64,000 nt of DNA from Dissulfurispira thermophila (GTDB lineage Bacteria > Nitrospirota > Thermodesulfovibrionia > Thermodesulfovibrionales > Dissulfurispiraceae): the NCBI RefSeq assembly GCF_014701235.1, contig NZ_AP022873.1:1736001-1800000 (forward strand), in the 5' to 3' direction. This document shows positions 7,909 to 15,359 of this stretch, piece after piece (within the stretch, counting starts at the first letter, position 1; each line of letters opens with the position of its first letter). The notes under the pieces were generated by a model. It ran no database searches. It was not told where the DNA came from and worked only from the letters and a program-made list of their open reading frames with translations. The position numbers and the translations under genes are program-made.

Positions 7909-9331
7909 GAAAAAGTTTTATGAACAATTCTTTACGCCACCTGTAATAGCTGACGGCATGTTGAAACTCATAGGTGCTGAAAGTGGCGATTTAATAGACC
8001 CAAGTTGTGGAGATGGCGTTTTTTTAAGAGCATCTTTAAAATACAAAGGCATAAAACCTTTTGGTTGCGACATTGATGAATCGCATATAAAGGATTTAAA
8101 TAGGGGAGCTTTGAAAGGGCATTTATTAGTTGGTGATTCTTTAAGGATTCTGTTAAATTACAAAGACACTTTTGACTTTTCTGTCGGCAATCCACCATTT
8201 AGCGCACAGGAAAATCTGATAACAGATCCACACATTCTGAAGTTGTTTACCCTTGGCAATGGGCGAAAAAGCCAGGCAATGGAGATATTATTTCTTGAGC
8301 TTTTTATTTATATTTTGAAACAAGGTGGATTGTTTTCTATAATATTGCCTGAAGGGATAATTTCAACCATATCTCTACAGTATGTAAGAAATTGGCTGAT
8401 AGACAATACACAGATACATTCTATTATCAGTCTGCCAAGAAAAATTTTCAATGGCACAAGTTCAAAGTGTGTTATTTTAAGTGGCAAAAAAATGAAATCT
8501 GATAAAAGAGACAAAATCTTTTTTGCATCATGCAATGATATTTCTGAGTTTCAACAAATCGTAGAAAAAATAAGCAAGGGTAAATTAAAGGATAGCATTA
8601 CAGTTGAAGAACTTGCAAAAATTAACGACTGGAGACCAGAAAGACTGTCTATAAAAGATTATGGAACTGATAGCTGGATGTTGCTTTCTGAACTTGTGAC
8701 ACTGCGAACTGGCTTTGTCAAATATGGCAAAGAAAGATATTTTAATGTTGAGTCAAAAACGCAGGATTATTATCAGCTAATTGTTGCCAGAAATTTTTTA
8801 CCGACAGCAGGTCTGGACCTAAGAAGGGTGGTGTATTTAATTGACAAAAATAATCCATCTTTCTCAGAAAAAGCTGTCTTAAAAAAAGGTGAAATCCTTT
8901 TTGTTAGGGTTGGTATTGGGTGTTGCGGGAGAGTTGCAGTTTTTGATTCTGATATTAATGCTCAGGCAGACGATTGGATACATATTATGACCCCTCAAAA
9001 TGGTGTTAATCCATACTATGTAGCTTCATGGATTGCAAGTTCATATGGGCAATGGTTAATCAAACAGATGTCTCACGGAGTAGGGACTATAAGCATATCG
9101 AAATCAAAATTGTCAAATATGAGGGTCCCAAGACTGTCTAATTTTCAAGAAGATGAAATCGCTGATTATTTTCGCAACGCAATGCAGAAAAAAGAAGTAG
9201 GCTGGCAAGAGGAGTTGGACAGAAGATTTAGAAAGTACATTAAAAATCTGGCGGTTTTAATTCCATTCCCCACAAAAAAATCTTCTTGTCCTTTGAGACA
9301 AAAGCAGGATCAACTCGCAGCAACTCTTTGA
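7892..9331 (+). CDS. N6-adenine DNA methyltransferase (type II-like, RM pair 1)
   Basis: 479 residues. SAM-binding motif I is LIDPSCGDGVF (about 35-44) and the catalytic motif IV is NPPF (100-103), giving the gamma-class amino-methyltransferase order. Residues about 215-440 form a probable target-recognition domain like those of type I S-subunits or type IIG enzymes (MSHGVGTISISKSKLSNMRV). It should methylate adenine in a specific DNA site. GGAG in CACAAGGAGTTATTTAAGCG precedes the ATG. It converges on the endonuclease-like gene at 9240-9848 with a 92-bp 3' overlap, so the last 30 codons are coding on both strands. Confidence 0.88.
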   Translation: MTKEDKKKFYEQFFTPPVIADGMLKLIGAESGDLIDPSCGDGVFLRASLKYKGIKPFGCDIDESHIKDLNRGALKGHLLVGDSLRILLNYKDTFDFSVGNPPFSAQENLITDPHILKLFTLGNGRKSQAMEILFLELFIYILKQGGLFSIILPEGIISTISLQYVRNWLIDNTQIHSIISLPRKIFNGTSSKCVILSGKKMKSDKRDKIFFASCNDISEFQQIVEKISKGKLKDSITVEELAKINDWRPERLSIKDYGTDSWMLLSELVTLRTGFVKYGKERYFNVESKTQDYYQLIVARNFLPTAGLDLRRVVYLIDKNNPSFSEKAVLKKGEILFVRVGIGCCGRVAVFDSDINAQADDWIHIMTPQNGVNPYYVASWIASSYGQWLIKQMSHGVGTISISKSKLSNMRVPRLSNFQEDEIADYFRNAMQKKEVGWQEELDRRFRKYIKNLAVLIPFPTKKSSCPLRQKQDQLAATL

Positions 9332-9848
9332 AAAAATTGCTAAAACTTAATGAACATTGCAACCTTCTTTGAGTTTTTGAATCTATTTTTGGATTAAGTG
9401 TTATAATTCCCCAGTGGTTAGCATTCTTTAATCGCAAAAGTTCTTTCTTTATCCGTTGCCTTGTCTGATCAGGACTCATCGACCTGTCTTTTATTAAAGA
9501 GTCTAATTTTGTCAGGTCATTTTCTGTAAAAGGTGCCCATAGTCTTTGCCATTCATCCAAAGAAACAAACTGCTCAACTATCTTAACTATTCGCTTCTTT
9601 TTCCCAATTGGCTCCCAAAAACCAACTATAAGCGTAAAATCGCTATTTATTCTAAATCGCCTTAGCGCGTCTCCGAAATATATCGCCCCCTTCCATTTTG
9701 CAGTTTTTATAGATATTGGGCCACCACTTCTATTGGGATTAAGTTCTTGAGGTATGTCCCATTCACTGGTATAGTGAATATCCAGGAATGTCCTTTTGAG
9801 CCAATCCTCAAATCCAAATCCATGTCGTTGCCTCTCATTCCGCGGCAT
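9240..9848 (-). CDS. Putative restriction endonuclease (RM pair 1)
   Basis: 202 residues, convergent with and overlapping the adenine methylase gene. The sequence has FGFEDWLKRTFL and later WDIPQELNP...GPISIKTAKWKG. This could provide a PD-(D/E)xK-like core (Asp in EWDIP, Lys in SIKTAK), but the acidic x-K partner is unusual, so the assignment is tentative. Support is mainly positional: a stand-alone protein of endonuclease size paired with an orphan-looking methylase. No signal peptide or membrane segment. An alternative is an unrelated DNA-binding protein. Confidence 0.55.
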   Translation of the reverse strand: MPRNERQRHGFGFEDWLKRTFLDIHYTSEWDIPQELNPNRSGGPISIKTAKWKGAIYFGDALRRFRINSDFTLIVGFWEPIGKKKRIVKIVEQFVSLDEWQRLWAPFTENDLTKLDSLIKDRSMSPDQTRQRIKKELLRLKNANHWGIITLNPKIDSKTQRRLQCSLSFSNFFKELLRVDPAFVSKDKKIFLWGMELKPPDF

Positions 9849-10028
9849 GCCATTTTATACAATGTTTTATTGGAAATGGTCAAGGCTTAGACACATGTCC
9901 CCTCTCACATTAATCTGGCTAAGAATCTCACGGTGTTTTGAATGTATCAAATTATTTTGACCAATTATTCATATAACCCTTGAGGTATAAAGATGGGCAG
10001 ATGTAGCCCCTCTTGTTGTTCATATAAG

Positions 10029-10360
10029 CTATGTTGATGCTATTCTTACATGTTCTGCTGTTATCAGGTTGGTTTTTTTCATAGCTGCTCTTATGAGTGA
10101 GCCTTTCTCAGGAGTCCTCCTGAACCCTGATGTATTGCAAGGACTGCCTCATCTCTTACCCCAGAAAATCTTTGATTTTCTTGTGACCCCGATATCTCGA
10201 GGTGGTGTGGGAGGTATCCTTCCATGTCTTTCAGTCTTAATCCTTCAAGATGGCTTCTGCCGGCTACCCTTGATGCAAGGGGTCTTGAGGTGTGATACTG
10301 GAATTTATCTATAAGCAGATTCTGTCCAGCAAGGAGCATAAGTTCCTCAAGTTTATACAA
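10029..10360 (-). pseudogene. ExeA/TniB-like transposition ATPase, C-terminal fragment with frameshift
   Basis: The first 89 codons (KLEELMLLAGQNLLIDKF, ASRVAGRSHLEGL, HHLEISG, AIHQGSGGLLRKAHS) match the C-terminal half of ExeA-like AAA ATPases that serve as helpers in transposons. The family usually reads SGGLLRKANHLARGALIAA...AEHVRIAAT. Here the frame stops after KAHS and continues in another frame as LIRAAMKKTNLITAEHVRIA to TAG at 10029-10031. The N-terminal Walker domain is absent. An in-frame palindrome (10157-10190) adds residues QENQRFSG between the helix HHLEI and the following segment. Confidence 0.75.
10157..10190. repeat. Coding-region palindrome, copy 1
   Basis: TACCCCAGAAAATC and GATTTTCTTGTGACCCC arms around a 3-base centre. 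It is one of four related palindromes found inside genes; the others are at 44401-44435 (pheT), 59353-59386 (rimP) and 63565-63599 (pilD). Confidence 0.75.
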
Positions 10361-10430
10361 AAGATTGTGAGAATATTAATAGGGTTTTGGGTTAGATAAT
10401 GTGAGAGGGGACACCCCCTGTAAACTAACA

Positions 10431-10470
10431 AAAAAAACAGACTGGTGGATAATCAACTCCACCAGTCTGT
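10431..10470 (-). terminator. Intrinsic terminator of lipoprotein copy 2
   Basis: ACAGACTGGTGGA (10437-10449) pairs perfectly with TCCACCAGTCTGT (10458-10470). Relative to copy 1 the G/C pair in the stem became A/T on both arms, a compensatory change. An A-run precedes it on the plus strand (U-run on the minus strand). Confidence 0.9.
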
Positions 10471-10486
10471 CTATTGCTATACAGTT

Positions 10487-11092
10487 CTATTCAACCTTTT
10501 CTACTTTATTTGTTATCTTATCCACAGGCACTCCTGACAATATCTCCTTAACCTGCCTTGCAAGGATTGCACAGACAAGAGGATATTGTTTTGTAGCTGC
10601 CGTATTAGGACTCCAAAACATTTCAGTATTAGTCTTTGCATATAAAGTATATACCTTACCATCAGGAGCAGTAAGGTCATAATCAATGCGCATATATGAG
10701 TGTACTGGGAGAACACCTTGTGCTACTATCTTTTTTAGCTTTATTTTTATAGCCTTATTGTTAGCGTCTTTATCCTCAAACACAGTCTTTGCATTCTTAA
10801 ATTCCTTTCTTAATGCATTTGCAACACATAACTCTACATCACCATGATACACAGGGCTGTTATACGCTGGTGTTCCGAGAGGAGCTTTCGCTTTTTCATC
10901 CATCAAAAGTGGTGTAACAATAAACTCAATATCAGGGTTTTGTGGCTGTTTATCAAGCCCAATGTCTTTAATGCAGTCTTCCCTTGTCATGCATTCTGTA
11001 CCTGTGATTTTGTGATTAATATGTAGTGTGCCGCAACCTGTTAATACTATTACTACAAATCCTAACACTAAAACCCTCAAAAAAGTATTCAT
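10487..11092 (-). CDS. Hypothetical lipoprotein, duplicated (copy 2)
   Basis: 201 residues with signal peptide and lipobox VLTGC (Cys19), preceded by AGGAGGTTAT. It is the paralogue of the gene at 7052-7657, with about 17 substitutions, several of them near residues 116-160. Both copies have the same promoter region (AAAGAGAAAG..GTGAAAAAATC upstream) and the same terminator. The two units bracket RM pair 1 and the insertion-element remnant. Function unknown; probably a periplasmic lipoprotein. Confidence 0.8.
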   Translation of the reverse strand: MNTFLRVLVLGFVVIVLTGCGTLHINHKITGTECMTREDCIKDIGLDKQPQNPDIEFIVTPLLMDEKAKAPLGTPAYNSPVYHGDVELCVANALRKEFKNAKTVFEDKDANNKAIKIKLKKIVAQGVLPVHSYMRIDYDLTAPDGKVYTLYAKTNTEMFWSPNTAATKQYPLVCAILARQVKEILSGVPVDKITNKVEKVE

Positions 11093-11290
11093 ATAACCTC
11101 CTAAAAATGTTTCTTATTTATATATAAAGAGAAAGTGTGAAAAAATCAAGCGATTCAAGCTGTTGATAAATACAAATGATTATAGTATTACTCTTTTATT
11201 GATTCGGGTGACAATGTTGGAGGTGAAAAAATAAAAAACACAGATATTGCTTGACAAATCCCCTCGCTTACGAGAACATATGTCTGAGAG

Positions 11291-11461
11291 ATGAAGGATT
11301 TTATAGCAGAAGGCATCAAAGACTTATCAATCGGACTTATAATTGGCGCTGTCATAGCATTGCTGATAGAGCATAAAGCAATTATAGGTGCATCTATTGT
11401 ATTTTTAGCAGGCATAATAGTTGGCGATATTGCATTAGCAGTTAAAATGAAAGAGAGGTAA
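11291..11461 (+). CDS. Small two-helix membrane protein, 56 residues
   Basis: ATG at 11291 follows GAGAG; the peptide begins MKDFIAEGIKDLSIG and has two hydrophobic stretches (about 13-26 GLIIGAVIALLI and 31-50 IIGASIVFLAGIIVGDIALA), ending VKMKER. This is a plausible small inner-membrane protein, holin-sized, but no family is recognised. TTGACA at about 11249 could be its -35 box. The next small ORF starts 4 bases after its stop, which suggests co-translation. Confidence 0.55.
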   Translation: MKDFIAEGIKDLSIGLIIGAVIALLIEHKAIIGASIVFLAGIIVGDIALAVKMKER

Positions 11462-11465
11462 TGAC

Positions 11466-11567
11466 ATGGAAGCAGTATTAGTCATACTTATAGGCACGGC
11501 TATAATGGTTGGAATTTACCTGATAGCCCTCAATCGATATGAAAAGACACATCCAAAAACAAAATAA
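11466..11567 (+). CDS. Small single-helix membrane protein, 33 residues
   Basis: MEAVLVILIGTAIMVGIYL followed by a basic tail (NRYEKTHPKTK). It starts 4 bases after the stop of the 56-residue membrane protein, whose end (GAGAGG) supplies a Shine-Dalgarno-like sequence. The inside-positive C-terminal tail fits a single-span membrane peptide. Too short for family assignment; it could partner the upstream protein. Confidence 0.45.
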   Translation: MEAVLVILIGTAIMVGIYLIALNRYEKTHPKTK

Positions 11568-11652
11568 ATGAATTGAAACCAAACAATATAGAGGACTTCC
11601 AGCTATGTTTTGACTTCAGATAAAACTCAGGAAACTCCAAAAATATTTTTCC

Positions 11653-11681
11653 TTGACAAAATCTATATGCATATTTATAAT
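11653..11681 (+). promoter_or_regulatory. Consensus promoter of the HTH-methyltransferase, with a possible operator
   Basis: TTGACA (11653-11658), a 17-base spacer and TATAAT (11676-11681) form a perfect sigma-70-type promoter. Immediately downstream TGTTTCAA occurs twice in direct repeat (about 11683-11700), over the expected transcript start. The encoded methyltransferase has its own N-terminal helix-turn-helix, so autoregulation at this repeat is an inference. Confidence 0.75.
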
Positions 11682-11712
11682 TGTTTCAAAATGTTTCAAT
11701 TAGTTTAAATTT

Positions 11713-13206
11713 ATGTTTACAGAAAAAGAAATACTATGTGAATTGAAAATTTCAAGAACAACATTATGGAGATTAAAGAAAAAAGGGTTGCCATGCATTA
11801 AAATCGGCTCATCATATAGATACAACAAGTCAGATGTGCTGGACTGGATTGCAAATAATCAACAAGACAAATATTTAATAGATTATTTTGACACACAGCA
11901 AACATCTGAGAATCTCGAGCTACAATTTTCATATCAGCCTACTGATTCAACAATATCTTTCAATGGATATAAAAAAATAAAACATAGCTATAAAATAACA
12001 ATTCCATATCTATTAAAGCATAATGAAGAACACTTAAACAAACTCTTTACGACTCACGAACTGAATGAATTTCAACAAATGCTGTCAGGATTTAACGGTA
12101 AAATCCAAGATGATGAGGCTGTAAGGATATTTTCAAATGCATATATTACAATCCTCAAGAAAAGGCATCAAACTGAACATGCAGAATATGACTCTAAGCT
12201 CGATAAATTTTTAACTACCACTAATAATAATCTCAAAATAATATGGGGCGATTGTTTTAAAGCTCTAAAGAAAATGAAATCAGAGTCAATACATTTAATG
12301 GTAACCTCTCCGCCATATTACAATGCAAGGGAGTATTCTCAATGGGAAAATCTACACGCATATCTTGATGACATGCGAATAATAATCAGAGAATCATATC
12401 GTGTGCTGGATAACCATAGGGTCTGGGTGTTTAATATTGGAGATGTGTTTGATAATGACAATCTTAAAACCAAATCAGTTTGGGGCAAGAGAAGACTTCC
12501 TCTCGGAGCTTATTTTATTAAAATTTTTGAAGAAGAAGGTTTTGAATTTGTAGATGATATAATATGGGATAAAGGAGAGGTTGAAAGCCAGAGACATAAA
12601 AATAGTGGGATAAACTATCCATTTTATCAATATCCAGTTAATTGCTATGAGCATATTTTAATTTTTCATAAACATAGATTAGATACAAACAGAATTCCTT
12701 GTCCTATTTGTGGTTCATTAAATGTAAATGGCAATACACAATCTGAAATAGGTGTTCAAAGTTGGGAATGTAAAAATGACAAATGTCTTGAAAGGAGCCC
12801 TCATAATAGAGGGAAAAGATTTTCATTGAGGTCAAATATGATGCAAGATGCATCAAAAAGAATCTCTGAAAACTACATTGATGAATTTACTATAGCAAAA
12901 TGGCGTAGAGACATAGTTAAGTTTCCACCAGTAATAAAAATAGACAAAAACGGAAATAATAGAGTGGGTCACAGCGCACCATTTCCAAAAGACATTCCAG
13001 AAATGGCTATAAAATATTTCTCTTATGCTGGGGAAAAGGTTTTAGACCCGTTTGCTGGAAGTTTCACAACAGCAATTGTAGCAAAAAAACTTGGTCGCAT
13101 TGGTATAGGGATCGAGATAAATAAACAGATGTTTGAGTCTGTTATTAAAAAACGGATTTCTGAAGAATTTAACGGTGAAATTGAATTAGAAGAGTTTACT
13201 CTTTAG
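11713..13206 (+). CDS. HTH-fused site-specific DNA methyltransferase (RM pair 2)
   Basis: 497 residues in three parts. Residues 1-50 are a MerR/excisionase-type helix-turn-helix (TEKEILCELKISRTTLWRLK ... SDVLDWI). From about 175 follows a beta-class N4-cytosine/N6-adenine methyltransferase with catalytic TSPPY (198-202) and a C-terminal SAM motif DPFAGSF (about 449-455). Between them lies a zinc ribbon (CPICG ... WECKNDKC, about 335-365). It has no Shine-Dalgarno and only about 25 bases of leader. It converges on the zinc-rich endonuclease-like gene with a 4-bp overlap. The HTH may make it a self-regulating methylase, replacing a controller protein; that is inference. Confidence 0.88.
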   Translation: MFTEKEILCELKISRTTLWRLKKKGLPCIKIGSSYRYNKSDVLDWIANNQQDKYLIDYFDTQQTSENLELQFSYQPTDSTISFNGYKKIKHSYKITIPYLLKHNEEHLNKLFTTHELNEFQQMLSGFNGKIQDDEAVRIFSNAYITILKKRHQTEHAEYDSKLDKFLTTTNNNLKIIWGDCFKALKKMKSESIHLMVTSPPYYNAREYSQWENLHAYLDDMRIIIRESYRVLDNHRVWVFNIGDVFDNDNLKTKSVWGKRRLPLGAYFIKIFEEEGFEFVDDIIWDKGEVESQRHKNSGINYPFYQYPVNCYEHILIFHKHRLDTNRIPCPICGSLNVNGNTQSEIGVQSWECKNDKCLERSPHNRGKRFSLRSNMMQDASKRISENYIDEFTIAKWRRDIVKFPPVIKIDKNGNNRVGHSAPFPKDIPEMAIKYFSYAGEKVLDPFAGSFTTAIVAKKLGRIGIGIEINKQMFESVIKKRISEEFNGEIELEEFTL

Positions 13207-14045
13207 TCTTTTGCTGATGAGATGTCTAATATTCTAAAACGGTCAACTCTCTTGAGTTCATCATAGAGTTTTTTGAGGGTCTCAAGATCATTTGAGTTTT
13301 TACTTTCTTCTATTCTGCTCCATAGTTTATTAACTTGCACTTCATTATATAAGAACTTTTCTAATCTCTTTGGATGAAAATGACATCTGTCGTTTTGATA
13401 TATCTTAAATGCTGTTGTTTCAGTATTCTTTATAGACATAAAATCCTGAACACTTAATATCCAGTAAAAATGCTTTTCTTCATCTTTAACAATATCACGA
13501 TTATAAATAATAAAAAAGTGTCTATCATCATCCAGCAAATCTTGAAATTTAAAATTAAATCCAAGATTTCTGCCTTCATCAACAAGATGAGTAGATTTAA
13601 CCTGAATAGTCCTAAAGATAATTTTATATTTCTTGCTATCACAACCGGGCATTGTGCATTTATTTCTTTTAATGTCTATCACTGAATTACAATAATAACA
13701 ACAAGCTATCTCCTCAAGGTCACCTTCTTCGCACACTGGACATCTTGACGATTGAGATGATGTCTCACTTCTTAAAAGCAATTTACCACAATTTAAACAT
13801 CGTTTGCCCTTTACAACTTTACTTTTGACAATATCCTTGTTATAAAGCTTGCAGACTATATTTGTACAAGTAAGTAAATGGGTTGTATCCCACAGGGAGT
13901 TACATTTTTCACAAACAAACTTTAATGCAACAATATCTATTCGTTCATCATATGGAGGAAAGAAGACAATCCAGCCTCTTTTGGAAAGCTCAAAACCAAC
14001 CATATGTTCGCCAACTTTGCCAAATTGTCCTTCTTTCATTTCCAT
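13203..14045 (-). CDS. Putative restriction endonuclease with zinc-ribbon insertion (RM pair 2)
   Basis: 280 residues. The N-terminus (GQFGKVGEHMVGFELSKRGW, then ERIDIVAL with Asp37) looks like the start of a PD-(D/E)xK nuclease fold, and IQVKS (Gln148, Lys150) supplies a QxK third motif. Between these two halves are at least eleven cysteines in CxxC-type pairs (Cys45/48, 60/65, 83/86, 102/105, 116/119, 130/135), i.e. two or three zinc ribbons inserted into the catalytic domain. A C-terminal helical part follows. Its convergent, 4-bp overlapping partner is a methyltransferase that also carries a zinc ribbon, which supports a restriction role. Specificity unknown. Confidence 0.65.
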   Translation of the reverse strand: MEMKEGQFGKVGEHMVGFELSKRGWIVFFPPYDERIDIVALKFVCEKCNSLWDTTHLLTCTNIVCKLYNKDIVKSKVVKGKRCLNCGKLLLRSETSSQSSRCPVCEEGDLEEIACCYYCNSVIDIKRNKCTMPGCDSKKYKIIFRTIQVKSTHLVDEGRNLGFNFKFQDLLDDDRHFFIIYNRDIVKDEEKHFYWILSVQDFMSIKNTETTAFKIYQNDRCHFHPKRLEKFLYNEVQVNKLWSRIEESKNSNDLETLKKLYDELKRVDRFRILDISSAKD

Positions 14046-14100
14046 ATCAATGCCTTACGCCTTTGGTGATTCAAGGAATTTTTTAATTTTGTGAAACCAT

Positions 14101-14152
14101 ATACACTTGAATCAACACTTTTTAAAGACTTTGAGCAGTGTCTGTCATGTAA
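14101..14152. repeat. Dispersed intergenic repeat, copy 1
   Basis: Core ACACTTTTTAAAGACTTTGA then GCAGTGTCTGTCATGTAA. The same core occurs at 27395-27453, 45105-45163 and, diverged, at 32469-32500. Here it lies downstream (3' side) of nothing recognisable, between the endonuclease start and degenerate repeats. Confidence 0.8.
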
Positions 14153-14159
14153 AATCAGG

Positions 14160-14300
14160 CTACTGCCTTTGGTGATTCAAGGTTCAAGGGTTAAAGTTCA
14201 AAATTTAAAATTTAAGATTTAAAATTCAAGATTCAAAAAACAATTAGATGGCAGAAAATAGGCTGAAGGCTGAAGATTAGGCTGAAGGCTATAGGCTGAA
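14160..14300. repeat. Low-complexity repeat tract
   Basis: About 14175-14240 is a run of TTCAAGGTTCAAG / AAAATTTAAGATTTAAAATTC units, followed (14258-14300) by AGGCTGAAGGCTGAAGATTAG units. Both types recur elsewhere in the window (58384-58412 for the first; 36-90, 750-785, 1141-1175, 27370-27390, 63544-63622 for the second). Confidence 0.7.
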
Positions 14301-14304
14301 GAAT

Positions 14305-14404
14305 AGCCTAAAGCCTATTTACCCCATTCACCCCTTCACCAATTCACCAATTCACCATCATTTAACCCATTTTATCCTTGTTTTAATGGAAATAGCGTTT
14401 AAAC
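14305..14404. repeat. Long direct repeat, right copy (partner at 123-206)
   Basis: Starts AGCCTAAAGCCTATTTACCC and ends AGCGTTTAAAC. Compared with the left copy it contains extra CAATTCAC units. Beyond it, 14405-14900 is AT-rich DNA without a supported gene; only short open frames with no recognisable product are seen on either strand. Confidence 0.85.
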
Positions 14405-14900
14405 TGCAAATTTTATTTTTGTCATTGTTTTATAAGTATTTTTCTGTTTTTTACTCTGCACCTTTTTGCTCATTTTTACATGCCTTAATACCATTTTAAA
14501 GCCCTTTTTTACCCCCTTTACATCGCTTGATGGAGATTTCTTTGTTTTATTTCAATATGTTCTTTAAGCAAGTCATCTTCATTTAAATAATTTCTTCAGA
14601 TTAGTCATAAAAATGCTTGCCTTTACAGAGGAACGAAGAGGTATGTCATCTCTCTCCTCTGTTTGTCTGCCACTGTCCACCAGATCTAACATGCCCGACT
14701 TGTCAAAGAACATCACTCACATGCAAATATCTCTAATAGCAGCAACCAATGCATCTATTCTGCCAGCGTGTCTCACTCACTTGCTACATCATTAGCATAG
14801 CAAAAATCCTTTTCAGTGTAAACTTTTTTTTGAGTAAAAATAAGATGTTTTTATTTTTCAATCATGAACAAAGCCAAAGTTGCAAACAAAGCAAAAAATC

Positions 14901-15335
14901 TCATTTTTTATCTCTCTTTTTCATCAACAACCATTCTTTATCTTTACCCTTCATCTTCACAAGCATAAAAATACCATTCAGCTTTTTGCCATTTAACTCA
15001 ACTTCAATCCTTCCAGAATCAATAGTCCCACTGATCAATTTATAAGTCCCGCTGTCCCATATAACAACAGTGCCAGCACCATATTGTCCTTCAGGAATTG
15101 TCCCTTCAAAAGAGCCATATTCAAGGGAATGGTCTTCCACCATTATGGCAAGTCTTTTATCTGAAGGATTCATGGATGGACCCTTCGGCACTGCCCATGA
15201 TTTCAAGACACCTTCCATTTCAAGTCTGAAATCAAAATGATGATGTCTTGCATAATGCTCATGAACAACAAATATTGGCATAAAATCAGGATACATTTTT
15301 TCATCAGGGAATGCAATATTTTTTTTTCTTGACAT
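14901..15335 (-). CDS. LigD-type DNA 3'-phosphoesterase (stand-alone PE domain)
   Basis: 144 residues covering a complete LigD phosphoesterase domain: HEHYARHHHFDFRLEMEGVL (metal-binding histidines about 31-33), WAVPKGPS, EDHSLEYGSFEGTIPEGQYG and the C-terminal WLLMKKRD. In multidomain LigD this domain trims 3'-phosphate or ribonucleotide ends during non-homologous end joining. As a single-domain protein it is common in bacteria and archaea without LigD polymerase. No ku or ligase gene is next to it. It is divergent from arsR with only 24 bases between the starts. Confidence 0.92.
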   Translation of the reverse strand: MSRKKNIAFPDEKMYPDFMPIFVVHEHYARHHHFDFRLEMEGVLKSWAVPKGPSMNPSDKRLAIMVEDHSLEYGSFEGTIPEGQYGAGTVVIWDSGTYKLISGTIDSGRIEVELNGKKLNGIFMLVKMKGKDKEWLLMKKRDKK

Positions 15336-15358
15336 TTTTTCATATAATCATATATAAA
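15329..15358 (+). promoter_or_regulatory. Likely arsR promoter overlapping the phosphoesterase start
   Basis: TTGACA (15329-15334) overlaps the start codon of the divergent phosphoesterase gene (15333-15335). TATAAA lies at 15353-15358 (18-base spacer; TATATA at 15351 gives 16). Transcription would begin near 15365, almost at the ATG codons 15360/15366, so the arsR mRNA may be leaderless, consistent with no Shine-Dalgarno sequence. Confidence 0.55.
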
Positions 15359-15359
15359 T

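Larger units (their letters stand above)
9896..10413. mobile_element. Insertion element remnant with 20-bp inverted ends
   Basis: The left end TGTCCCCTCTCACATTAATC (9896-9915) is mirrored at the right end (10394-10413, reading TGTCCCCTCTCACATTATCT on the other strand), one indel apart. The 518-bp interior encodes only the C-terminal part of an ExeA/TniB-like AAA ATPase on the minus strand. The integrase/transposase gene is missing, so this is an internally deleted, non-autonomous copy. No target-site duplication is obvious. Confidence 0.75.

Noticed and set aside
10069-10314. Plus-strand frame inside the IS remnant
   Set aside because: Antisense to the clearly homologous ATPase fragment.
11188-11415. 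75-codon minus-strand frame
   Set aside because: It is the antisense of the 56-residue membrane-protein gene, which has better codon pattern, start context and a coupled follower.
14405-14900. Several short open frames between the right repeat and the phosphoesterase gene
   Set aside because: None has a ribosome binding site, coding-like composition or a recognisable motif; treated as non-coding.
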